Origin: UBA4582 sp964228885
GTDB lineage: Bacteria > Pseudomonadota > Gammaproteobacteria > Pseudomonadales > Azotimanducaceae
Reading direction: 5' to 3'
Assembly: GCA_964228885.1 (NCBI GenBank)
Contig: CAXRCG010000136.1
Span: 1 to 12,262, forward strand
DNA length: 12,262 nt
The position numbers were made by a program, and so were the translations under genes. The notes under the pieces are model-generated. The model saw only the letters and a list, made by a program, of their open reading frames with translations. It was not told where the DNA came from and did not search any database. This document shows, one piece after another, positions 6,558-12,262 of the stretch (position 1 is its first letter; each line of letters begins with the position of its first letter).

Positions 6558-7664
6558 CTATAAGGTTAACAACGCGTCTAACTTCTCCATCACTTTGTCT
6601 CCAAATTCCGCAGTTGAAAGCAATTGCGTCTCCCCCATGCTTTTTAAGTCCGCGGTGGTATATCCGTCCTCGAAGACTGACTTCATAGCCTCCCATACAA
6701 GTTTCGCCTCGGCACCCATGTTAAAGCTGGTCTCCAGCATCATCGCGACCGAGCCAATCATGGAATAGGGATTAGCAATGTTCTTACCGGCAATGTCGGG
6801 GGCACTGCCGTGAGACGGTTCATAATAAGCTTTATCGGGTCCTATACAGGCGGAGGGCATCAACCCAAGACTTCCCAGTATGCCACCGCCTTGATCGCTG
6901 AGAATATCGCCAAACATATTTTCCATGACCATGACATCGAATTGCCCTGGATTCAGGCAGAGTGCAGTAGCCGCAGCATCAACTAACAGGTGTATGACAT
7001 CTACATCGGGATAATCGACTCGAACTTCTTCTAGAATTTCATTCCAGAACACGCTGGATTTCAATACGTTGCTCTTATGAATATTATGGAGGACCTTTTT
7101 CCGTCCTTGAGCGGTTTCGAAACCAATTTTCAGGATCTGTCGCACTTGGTCTTCGTCATACTCCAGCACCTCTTTGACGTAACGCTTGCCTGCCTCGTTG
7201 ACACCGCGTTCTTTCTCGCCGAAATACAGGCCTCCGACAAGTTCTCTTATTAAGATAATATCAATACCCTCAGGTATCACTTCTTTCTTCAGCGGAGAAA
7301 AATGCGCCATATCGGCACTCAGGTAAATAGGGCGCACGTTTGCATACGTATTGAAACGAGCCCGCAGGGGTAATATGGCGCCGCGTTCCGGCTGTTCGTC
7401 AACCGGTATCTTTTGAGATTCCTCATGACTCAGTCCCACTGGGCCTTTGAGAATGGCATCGGCAGCATCGCAAATGGCTTTGGTTTCTTCAGGGAATGCC
7501 TTACCCGTATTGAAATATGCAGCAGCACCGAACGGTGCGCGGATGAGTTCAAACTCGACGTCTCTGTGCCTTGTTACTGTTTCAAACACCCTGACTGCCT
7601 GCGCCATTATCTCGGGTCCAATGGCATCACCTTCGAGTATGGCGACCTTATATGCGTTGCTCAT
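6558..7664 (-). CDS. LeuB-type NAD-dependent beta-decarboxylating dehydrogenase
   Basis: A 368-residue cytoplasmic enzyme of the isocitrate/3-isopropylmalate dehydrogenase family, which oxidises and decarboxylates a 2-hydroxy acid. The N-terminal half looks like E. coli LeuB (DEQPERGAILPLR; IRELVGGLYFG). Catalytic residues align with known IPMDH residues at fixed spacing: Arg101, Arg111, Arg140, Tyr147, Lys197, Asp229, Asp253 and Asp257. GSAPDIAGKNIANP at 286-299 is the cofactor loop, and Asp290 points to NAD rather than NADP. The odd point is the lysine motif, which reads HKSNVLK instead of the LeuB DKANVL and is closer to isocitrate-type members. No leuA, leuC or leuD lies nearby. It may be a true IPMDH or a paralogue for another malate-like substrate. 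The start at 7664 has GGAA about nine bases upstream, and an extended -10 lies about 40 bases upstream. Confidence 0.88.
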   Translation of the reverse strand: MSNAYKVAILEGDAIGPEIMAQAVRVFETVTRHRDVEFELIRAPFGAAAYFNTGKAFPEETKAICDAADAILKGPVGLSHEESQKIPVDEQPERGAILPLRARFNTYANVRPIYLSADMAHFSPLKKEVIPEGIDIILIRELVGGLYFGEKERGVNEAGKRYVKEVLEYDEDQVRQILKIGFETAQGRKKVLHNIHKSNVLKSSVFWNEILEEVRVDYPDVDVIHLLVDAAATALCLNPGQFDVMVMENMFGDILSDQGGGILGSLGLMPSACIGPDKAYYEPSHGSAPDIAGKNIANPYSMIGSVAMMLETSFNMGAEAKLVWEAMKSVFEDGYTTADLKSMGETQLLSTAEFGDKVMEKLDALLTL

Positions 7665-7701
7665 AAGCTGTTTCCGTTTACTGGTAAAATTTAAAGCGCG
7701 A

Positions 7702-7710
7702 ATTCTATCA
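7702..7710 (-). promoter_or_regulatory. Extended -10 promoter element of the LeuB-type gene
   Basis: On the minus strand TGATAGAAT (7710-7702) is an extended -10 element with a five-of-six hexamer, about 38 bases before the ATG at 7664. No good -35 is present, as is common for extended -10 promoters. Confidence 0.4.
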
Positions 7711-7867
7711 CGCTCAGGGTGAGTCTTTTCATTAAAGAATTTCTCGGTCGCTATTTATATCGTCGTGTAGTCGCAATGCGAATGCTCGTCTGCCTCCTAC
7801 AATGCCGTATCTATTTTTCGAAGGCGTTTTTATTTGCTTTTCATTGGCCAACAGAGTAGGTGAAAAG

Positions 7868-7927
7868 ATGAAGAAATACTTAAAGCTGTTCACACACAGT
7901 TTTTGTGGTGTGCATACCGACCTGTAA
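7868..7927 (+). CDS. Possible 19-residue leader peptide ORF
   Basis: A short ORF, MKKYLKLFTHSFCGVHTDL and stop, with AGGTGA at 7858-7863 four bases before its ATG. It is in the same frame as the downstream lipoprotein gene but closed by a TAA 57 bases before it. Its last third overlaps a hairpin, and a second hairpin spans the stop. That layout could be a regulatory leader, yet the peptide shows no run of one amino acid as in attenuators. Weakly supported. Confidence 0.25.
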   Translation: MKKYLKLFTHSFCGVHTDL

Positions 7928-7933
7928 TCGGTA
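7891..7933 (+). other. Two tandem hairpins upstream of the lipoprotein gene
   Basis: Bases 7891-7912 form an eight-pair stem with one bulged G and a T-rich loop. Bases 7915-7933 pair TACCGA with TCGGTA around a seven-base loop. They lie 52 bases or more before the lipoprotein start. No T-run follows, so they look like leader structure or operator sequence rather than a terminator. Confidence 0.35.
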
Positions 7934-7987
7934 ATATGTAATAACTATTTCGACCCAACAGCTAACAACAACCTCGAGGTAAAATTG

Positions 7988-8503
7988 ATGCATGCTCCAA
8001 AGCAATTTCTTATCCTGATCTTATTTTCCATGTTGCTGGGTTGTACTCCTGAGGATAGCGTAATGCCTAATATTAAAAATACAGATACCCACCTGCAGCA
8101 TCCCTATTTATTCCATTTAGTCCAGTCAGATCTATGGCAAGCCGCCGTTAATAGCGGAGAAGCCTACTTTCCTCCCACGTATCAGCAGGATGGTTTTACC
8201 CACGCGACTGCGAACCCAGATCTCTTGATGAATGTAGCGAACCATTTTTATTTGGACGTCCCGGGTAAATGGCTTTGTTTACAAATGACGACAGAAAGCC
8301 TTGCAGCCGCTGGTACCAAAGTCGTATTTGAAGGGACTGCCCCTGTCGGAGACAAAGAGCCAAACTTCGAGGGCACAGATAACGAACTATTCCCTCATAT
8401 TCTCGGTGGTATTCATCCCGAGGCAGTGCTTGAAGTTCACGAAGTAATTAGATCTTCTAACGGCACATTTTTGTCTGTGGAGAATGTCACTCAAGGAGAG
8501 TGA
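7988..8503 (+). CDS. DUF952-domain lipoprotein
   Basis: A 171-residue exported protein of unknown function. Residues 1-19 are a lipoprotein signal with lipobox LLGC at 16-19, so the mature protein should be lipid-anchored at Cys19. From about residue 38 it matches the DUF952 pattern as I know it: LFHLVQSDLWQAAVNSGEAY, DGFTHATANPDLLMNVANHFY, then a WLCLQM strand, and near the end ELFPHILGGIHPEAVLEVHEV. The conserved GF(I/T)H and FPH(I/L)xG histidines suggest a binding or catalytic site, but DUF952 has no settled function. Most members are cytoplasmic, so the lipid anchor is less usual. A TTG three bases earlier (7985) is an equally close start; GAGG at 7975-7978 serves either. The stop codon lies inside a 16-base tandem repeat. 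Confidence 0.8.
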   Translation: MHAPKQFLILILFSMLLGCTPEDSVMPNIKNTDTHLQHPYLFHLVQSDLWQAAVNSGEAYFPPTYQQDGFTHATANPDLLMNVANHFYLDVPGKWLCLQMTTESLAAAGTKVVFEGTAPVGDKEPNFEGTDNELFPHILGGIHPEAVLEVHEVIRSSNGTFLSVENVTQGE

Positions 8504-8528
8504 AAACCAAGGAGAGTGAAAACCAAGG
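8492..8528 (+). repeat. 16-base tandem duplication spanning a stop codon
   Basis: CAAGGAGAGTGAAAAC occurs twice back to back (8492-8507 and 8508-8523), followed by CAAGG of a third start. The first copy carries the last codons and TGA stop of the lipoprotein gene; the second lies just after it. It looks like a recent slippage duplication. TCACTC (8487-8492) can also pair with GAGTGA (8498-8503). Confidence 0.85.
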
Positions 8529-8615
8529 GGTCACTTTAGATAATGTTTTACTGCGGTGTTTATGAGCGGGGTCCATATTCTTTTGCTGCTTGATCGATAT
8601 TACCTGCGCTGAATC

Positions 8616-8909
8616 TTAGTATTCCGCAAAGATATGATAGAAGTTGGCGCTTGGGGCGTATTCGCGGATGGCTGGTAGGGCAGGGTGATTTCTTGCCTTG
8701 AGAGCAAACGACTTGAAATCATTCTCCGATTGCCAACTTGCGTAGTGCAACAAACCTGATCCTGCCTCAAGCTCATGCAATCGACTCTCAATAAAGCCGG
8801 GTTGTTGGCTGAGAAAGTCCCTGATGTAATCATCTATTTGTGTTCTTGCGGTTGCGTGATTTGATTTTTTTGTGTCGAAAGTGACAACGACAATAAAATT
8901 ATCGTTCAT
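8616..8909 (-). CDS. ABM-fold (antibiotic biosynthesis monooxygenase-like) small protein
   Basis: A 97-residue cytoplasmic protein of the dimeric alpha-beta barrel ABM type. Visible family features are the opening strand NFIVVVTFDTK, the helix-to-strand stretch DFLSQQPGFIESRLHE, the strand LLHYASWQSENDFKSFA, and a C-terminal FYHIFAEY. Proteins of this kind include cofactor-free quinone-forming monooxygenases and heme or stress-related proteins, and no residue here settles the reaction. The start was chosen at 8909, not at the upstream ATG at 8918: AGGAG (8923-8919) touches the 8918 ATG but is nine bases from the 8909 ATG, which also suits the usual family length. It is divergent from the tartrate-dehydratase-like gene across about 195 bases, and the two may share regulation. 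Confidence 0.8.
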   Translation of the reverse strand: MNDNFIVVVTFDTKKSNHATARTQIDDYIRDFLSQQPGFIESRLHELEAGSGLLHYASWQSENDFKSFALKARNHPALPAIREYAPSANFYHIFAEY

Positions 8910-8918
8910 AGAAACCAT

Positions 8919-8923
8919 CTCCT
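8919..8923 (-). promoter_or_regulatory. Ribosome binding site that selects the ABM gene start
   Basis: AGGAG on the minus strand directly abuts one ATG (8918) and stands nine bases from the next in-frame ATG (8909), favouring the latter. Confidence 0.65.
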
Positions 8924-8948
8924 GAGTGTATTTTTTTATCCATGCAAA

Positions 8949-9000
8949 TTAGGTCTGAATTGCAAACACGCGGTTCATTTAGGTCGGTATCGCGAACGCT
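8949..9000 (+). repeat. Pair of imperfect 22-base direct repeats, 30 bases apart
   Basis: TTAGGTCTGAATTGCAAACACG (8949-8970, split here as TTAGGTCTGAATTGC plus AAACACG) is repeated at 8979-9000 with about 16 of 22 bases the same. The 30-base offset is close to three helical turns, as expected for two copies of a regulator site facing the same way. It lies in the spacer between the ABM gene and the dehydratase gene. Confidence 0.45.
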
Positions 9001-9012
9001 TTGTCTAAATGA

Positions 9013-9023
9013 TTGTAATACAA
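9013..9023. promoter_or_regulatory. GntR/FCD-style operator palindrome
   Basis: TTGTAATACAA is a perfect palindrome with five-base arms around one base. The TTGT/ACAA arms resemble operators of FCD-class GntR regulators that control sugar-acid genes. It ends one base before a candidate -35 hexamer, where a repressor would block the dehydratase promoter. Confidence 0.45.
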
Positions 9024-9024
9024 A

Positions 9025-9053
9025 TTGACGAATTGCCGTTTACGATTTACTTT
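9025..9053 (+). promoter_or_regulatory. Candidate promoter of the dehydratase operon
   Basis: TTGACG (9025-9030), five of six consensus bases, and TACTTT (9048-9053) are 17 bases apart. The -10 is weak, which suits a regulated promoter. Transcription would begin near 9060, about 45 bases before the start codon. Confidence 0.4.
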
Positions 9054-9104
9054 AAGGGTAAGAGATGTGGCATATCAATCTGATCCAGGTGAAATTTCAT
9101 CGTC

Positions 9105-10268
9105 ATGCGTATCACTAACATTCGAGACATTACTGTTTCGCTAGAAGGAAATATTTCCAACGCGATCGTAAGCTTCAACGATCACACAGTTTCGCTGGTT
9201 GCTGTGGTCAGTGATCAAATGAGAAATGGCAAAGTGGTGGTTGGATTCGGTTTTAATTCTATTGGTCGTTACGCGCAATCAGGGATCTTAAGGGATCGCA
9301 TAATTCCCCGTATATTAAATTGTCAGCCGGAATCGCTGTTAACAACGAATGGTTCTGAATTTGATGCCGCGGCTGTTGCCAGAATAGCAATGAAAAATGA
9401 AAAGCCAGGCGGTCACGGTGACAGAGCAGGTGCCATTGGTGCATTGGAGCTCGCAATATGGGATTTAAATGCAAAACTCGCTGATGAACCCGCGTGGATG
9501 ACAATTGCTAGAAATTTTAGTCACAGCGTAGAAGCTAGTTCGGCGAAGGTTTACGCAGCGGGCGGCTATTATTATGCTGAGGATTCTGTGAGTCGACTGC
9601 GCAAAGAACTTGTCGCTTATCAGACGCTGGGTTACAGGGCTTTTAAGATGAAGATCGGTGGCGCCACCCTCACTGAAGACCTTGATCGTATTGATACCGC
9701 ACTAATGGTCGCTGGCTCGGGCCTGAATCTCGCTGTGGATGCGAACGGCAGATTTGATCTCGATTCTGCGCTTGAGTATGGCGAGGCGATAGCACCGCTT
9801 GGATTGCGTTGGTATGAAGAACCAGGTGATCCACTTGATTACAAATTAAACCGAGAGCTAACACAGTATTACGAAGGTGCGATCGCCACCGGGGAAAACT
9901 TGTTCAGTCGAAGAGACATGATCAACCTGGTACATTTTGGTGGTATGAGGAAAGAAAAAGATGTTTTCCAGATGGATGCAGGTTTGAGTTATGGACTGAC
10001 GGAATATGTCAGTATGGTACAGGCATTGGAAGAGCTCGGTTACGATCGCAAACAGTGCCACCCTCACGGTGGCCATCTGATTAACCTTCATATCGCGATA
10101 GGGTTGGGTCTTGGTGGTTGTGAAGCATACCCAGGCGTTTTCCAGCCATTTGGCGGCTACGGCCCTGAGTGTGCGCTCGAAGACGGACATGTCTCGCCAA
10201 CAGATGCTCCTGGGTTTGGACTAGAACAGAAAGCAGAGTTAAAAGATCACTTGTGGGTACTTTCGTAA
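9105..10268 (+). CDS. tarD: D-tartrate dehydratase-like enolase-superfamily enzyme
   Basis: A 387-residue mandelate-racemase-group enzyme that most likely dehydrates D-tartrate or a close sugar acid to a keto acid (oxaloacetate for tartrate). The catalytic set is complete: KMK at 181-183, metal ligands Asp212, Glu238 and Glu264, and His321 in CHPHGGH. All sit exactly one residue before the positions recalled for Bradyrhizobium japonicum TarD (Lys184, Asp213, Glu239, Glu265, His322). Long stretches agree with TarD: NEKPGGHGDR, VYAAGGYYY, YEEPGDPLDY, ATGENLFS, LSYGLTEY, LGLGGCEAYP and FQPFGGY. One capping-domain residue, Asn55 of TarD, appears as Ile53 here. The start matches the TarD N-terminus, though AGGTGA is a long 12 bases upstream. 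It heads an operon with the reductase gene 23 bases downstream. The fold and group are certain; D-tartrate as the substrate is probable. Confidence 0.88.
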   Translation: MRITNIRDITVSLEGNISNAIVSFNDHTVSLVAVVSDQMRNGKVVVGFGFNSIGRYAQSGILRDRIIPRILNCQPESLLTTNGSEFDAAAVARIAMKNEKPGGHGDRAGAIGALELAIWDLNAKLADEPAWMTIARNFSHSVEASSAKVYAAGGYYYAEDSVSRLRKELVAYQTLGYRAFKMKIGGATLTEDLDRIDTALMVAGSGLNLAVDANGRFDLDSALEYGEAIAPLGLRWYEEPGDPLDYKLNRELTQYYEGAIATGENLFSRRDMINLVHFGGMRKEKDVFQMDAGLSYGLTEYVSMVQALEELGYDRKQCHPHGGHLINLHIAIGLGLGGCEAYPGVFQPFGGYGPECALEDGHVSPTDAPGFGLEQKAELKDHLWVLS

Positions 10269-10291
10269 AACCATAAAGATGTGGGTGAAAT

Positions 10292-11209
10292 ATGAAAATA
10301 GCGGTACTCGGTTGTGGAGCGATGGGTTCTATATATGCTGCATTGTTGGCTTCATCAGGGAATCAGGTTTTAGTCATTGATACCAATGATGCACACATTG
10401 ATGCGATCAATGAGTTCGGATTGAGAGTGTCCGGGGCGAGTGGTGACCGAATTGTCAAGATTCCAGCATACAAGAGTGTTCCCGTTGACGAGGTCGAACT
10501 GTTAGTCGTTGCGGTAAAGGGGGCGCATGTGCATGCTGCGATTTCAAGTGCGCACGCTATCGTAAACCAGCAAACGCTGATACTCACTATTCAAAATGGG
10601 CTGGGAAGTTCTGATGCTGTTGCCAATGTATTCGGTAAAGAGAGACTCATTGTTGGGATTGCGCAGGGGTTTGGTGCATCACTGCTAGAGTCGGGTCATG
10701 CATATCATAATGATATGAAAGCGATACGTATGGGCGCGTATGACGATCTAGATCCAGAAGATGTCGGTAAGGTGGCAACTTGTTTTGCGAGTGCTGGGTT
10801 TGACGCTAAGCCGGTCGTCGATATTGAGGCGATGCAATGGGAAAAGCTCATTTGCAATGTGGCTTACAGTGCTTTGTCTGCGCTCACGGGCTTTACCGTC
10901 GGCGAGATTATGGATGACCCGCAGGTTGGACCAGTGAGCCAGCAGGCAGCAATCGAGGCCTGGGAGATTGCAAAAGTAAAGGGCGTTAACCTTCAGGTCG
11001 ACGATCCTGTTGAAATGGTTAGGCGCTTCGCGGCGAGAATGCCCAACGCTAAACCATCGGTTTTACTCGATTTAGAAGCGGGGCGATTGAGTGAGGTTGG
11101 TATGATTAATGGCGCAATTCCAATAGAAGCCCAAAAACTTGCGTTGAGCGCTCCAGTCAATCAAACGCTCACTGCGCTGGTACATTCGCTTGAGCAGCGA
11201 GGGCGATAA
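10292..11209 (+). CDS. Ketopantoate reductase family (ApbA/PanE-like) enzyme
   Basis: A 305-residue NADPH-dependent reductase of the 2-dehydropantoate 2-reductase family. GCGAMGS at 7-13 is the dinucleotide-binding glycine motif. LLVVAVKGAH (around 69-78) and TIQNGLGSSD (around 102-111) follow as in the family. The catalytic lysine candidate is Lys185 in WEKLICN with Asn189, and PSVLLDLEAGRLSE ends at Glu268, in place of the usual SMLQD...TE motif. The length is normal. GGGTGA at 10283-10288 lies three bases before the ATG, and only 23 bases separate it from the dehydratase gene, so the two are almost surely one operon. In that setting, reduction of a 2-keto acid from sugar-acid breakdown is a better guess than pantothenate synthesis, but this is inference. 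It converges on the MFS gene with no clear terminator between. Confidence 0.9.
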   Translation: MKIAVLGCGAMGSIYAALLASSGNQVLVIDTNDAHIDAINEFGLRVSGASGDRIVKIPAYKSVPVDEVELLVVAVKGAHVHAAISSAHAIVNQQTLILTIQNGLGSSDAVANVFGKERLIVGIAQGFGASLLESGHAYHNDMKAIRMGAYDDLDPEDVGKVATCFASAGFDAKPVVDIEAMQWEKLICNVAYSALSALTGFTVGEIMDDPQVGPVSQQAAIEAWEIAKVKGVNLQVDDPVEMVRRFAARMPNAKPSVLLDLEAGRLSEVGMINGAIPIEAQKLALSAPVNQTLTALVHSLEQRGR

Positions 11210-11224
11210 CGAGCCCGCGCTGAC

Positions 11225-11236
11225 GTAGCCGGCTAC
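11225..11236. repeat. 12-base perfect palindrome at a convergent junction
   Basis: GTAGCCGGCTAC reads the same on both strands and covers the stop codon of the MFS gene in the 23-base gap after the reductase gene. No T-run follows, so it is at best a weak transcription barrier. Confidence 0.4.
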
Positions 11237-12262
11237 CCTTGTTCATTCAATTGCTTTTGAATCGCTGGCATACTTTTCCAGAGAATGAATGCGCCCGTAG
11301 GGCAAAGCAATAGCGTACAAAGCGCGATAGATTTACCGATTGCTGCTTCATCCATAAATATGTAATCGGTGACCATGGCTATCACCGTCGGGCCCAGTCC
11401 AAGACCAATCAGGTTGGCGGCGAGTAAAAAAAGCGCAGTTACCTGACCACGCATTCTATTGGGTGTCATCAATTGCAGAGCGCCGCCAGAAATGCCGCCC
11501 TGAAATGCAGAAAAATAAATCGCAAATGACATCGCAACAATCGCTAACTTGTCGTTTTCAATAAAGCCAAGGGCGATAGCGCAGGGCATAATGGCGAGCA
11601 TACTAAATAGTATCATTCTGATATAGGCATCGTGTATGCCTCGGGCCATCAGCTTGTCCGAAAGTAAGCCTGCGGTGACTAAACCAAGGGTGCCCGCCGA
11701 GATCATGACTAGGCCAAATACCCATCCTGCCTCTGGACGAGAGTATTCAAAGGTGCGAATAAAATAGGTGGGGCCCCATAGATTCAGTGCATACACAACC
11801 ATAATGAAGATGGAAATGCCGAGTATGTGACCAAGATATGCCTGCTTGCGCAGCAGGAGATAAGAGAGAACATTTGGCAGTGGAATCTCGGCAAGATCCT
11901 GTCCTACGCCCTTGCGAGTTGGTTCGCGAACCGTATAGTACATGAGAACTGCCACTAAAATTCCTGGTAAGCCGACGATAAAGAAGGTCAGCTGCCAGCC
12001 CTCCATCTCGCCGAATATCGGCACAATGATTCGGTCCATGCCTTCAACATATCCAACAACTGCACCCCCCAACATGTATGCGAAACCCGAACCGAGTGTC
12101 ACGCCGACCATATAGACAGAGAGTGCGCGTGCCAGTAGGTTCTTTGGAAAGTAGTCAGCGATCATTGAGTATGCAGCGGGTCCTAATGTGGCTTCACCAA
12201 CTCCAACCCCCATGAGCGCAAAAAAAAGTGTCCAGTAACCCTTGGCAAGCCCACAAAGCGCG
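11233..12262 (-). CDS. Spinster-like MFS transporter, 5' end outside the window
   Basis: An inner-membrane major-facilitator transporter, cut by the right edge. The frame is open through the window end (ALCGLAKGYWTLFFALMGVGVGEA), so the ATG at 12213 is internal. The first two helices or so are missing and 342 residues remain. MGVGVGEATLGPAAYSMIADYFP matches the Spinster-type MFS helix 4 signature as I know it. The mid loop carries the charged REPTRKG, and GLLSDKLMARG is the second copy of the MFS motif A. About nine to ten hydrophobic segments remain, ending in LLLCPTGAFILWKSMP. Such transporters often take organic acids or small hydrophobic substrates in marine proteobacteria, but the substrate is not readable. 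It converges on the dehydratase-reductase operon and could carry its substrate, though it would need its own promoter. Confidence 0.9.
   Translation of the reverse strand, partial: ALCGLAKGYWTLFFALMGVGVGEATLGPAAYSMIADYFPKNLLARALSVYMVGVTLGSGFAYMLGGAVVGYVEGMDRIIVPIFGEMEGWQLTFFIVGLPGILVAVLMYYTVREPTRKGVGQDLAEIPLPNVLSYLLLRKQAYLGHILGISIFIMVVYALNLWGPTYFIRTFEYSRPEAGWVFGLVMISAGTLGLVTAGLLSDKLMARGIHDAYIRMILFSMLAIMPCAIALGFIENDKLAIVAMSFAIYFSAFQGGISGGALQLMTPNRMRGQVTALFLLAANLIGLGLGPTVIAMVTDYIFMDEAAIGKSIALCTLLLCPTGAFILWKSMPAIQKQLNEQG

Larger units (their letters stand above)
7665..7987. other. 323-base spacer between divergent genes
   Basis: This gap separates the LeuB-type gene from the lipoprotein gene. 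It holds the LeuB-side promoter at 7702-7710, a 19-codon ORF with its own ribosome site at 7868-7927 and two hairpins at 7891-7933. Bases 7720-7850 show no gene, tRNA or repeat that I can support. Confidence 0.5.

Noticed and set aside
6256..6696. 146-codon minus-strand ORF covering the gap after the LeuB-type gene
   Set aside because: It overlaps the end of the LeuB-type gene in another frame, runs through the terminator-like hairpin and the plus-strand small ORF, and its product resembles no family.
7447..7722. 91-codon plus-strand ORF at the start of the LeuB-type gene
   Set aside because: Antisense shadow of the LeuB-type N-terminus and its promoter region; no family resemblance.
8540..8590. 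Sixteen-codon ORF beginning MFYCGVYERG after the lipoprotein gene
   Set aside because: No ribosome site, very short and without context support.
9858..10190. 110-codon minus-strand ORF
   Set aside because: Antisense inside the dehydratase gene, whose active-site motifs prove the other frame.

Overview
The window is chromosomal DNA of moderate GC content from a Gram-negative bacterium, most likely a free-living, probably marine, gammaproteobacterium. This is inferred from gene content: an oligopeptidase B close to the enterobacterial enzyme, a DUF3806 secreted protein, a Spinster-type MFS transporter, lipoprotein and signal-peptide styles, and an E. coli-like LeuB N-terminal half. No rRNA, tRNA, insertion sequence, CRISPR array or phage gene was seen. 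Both window edges cut a gene: the oligopeptidase at the left and the MFS transporter at the right.

Layout. Positions 1-1486 (+) hold the C-terminal two thirds of an oligopeptidase B-like peptidase. It converges on, and shares the four bases of its stop region with, a CinA_C-like/nucleotidyltransferase fusion (1483-2580, -). A divergent spacer leads to a secreted DUF3806 protein (2929-3519, +) and a sodium-coupled SLC6/NSS transporter with a TTG start (3577-4947, +). An ornithine cyclodeaminase/mu-crystallin family reductase (5091-6065, -) is divergent from an unrecognised 57-residue membrane peptide (6278-6451, +), each with its own plausible promoter. A stand-alone LeuB-type dehydrogenase (6558-7664, -) follows with a hairpin after its stop. 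Then come a 323-base spacer with a tiny leader ORF and two hairpins, a DUF952 lipoprotein (7988-8503, +) and an ABM-fold protein (8616-8909, -).

The last part is a likely sugar-acid catabolic unit. A D-tartrate dehydratase-like enolase-superfamily enzyme (9105-10268, +) is followed after 23 bases by a ketopantoate-reductase-family enzyme (10292-11209, +), and an MFS transporter (11233 to the right edge, -) converges on them. The dehydratase promoter region carries a GntR/FCD-style palindrome and a pair of imperfect direct repeats spaced 30 bases apart, so substrate-controlled expression is plausible.

Most genes are recognisable metabolic or accessory families. The items most worth a second look are the half-lost acidic specificity pairs in the oligopeptidase, the CinA_C/NadD-like fusion, the 57-residue membrane peptide with a structured leader, the mixed active-site signature of the LeuB paralogue, and the regulatory region of the dehydratase. 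No clearly new multi-gene system could be established.
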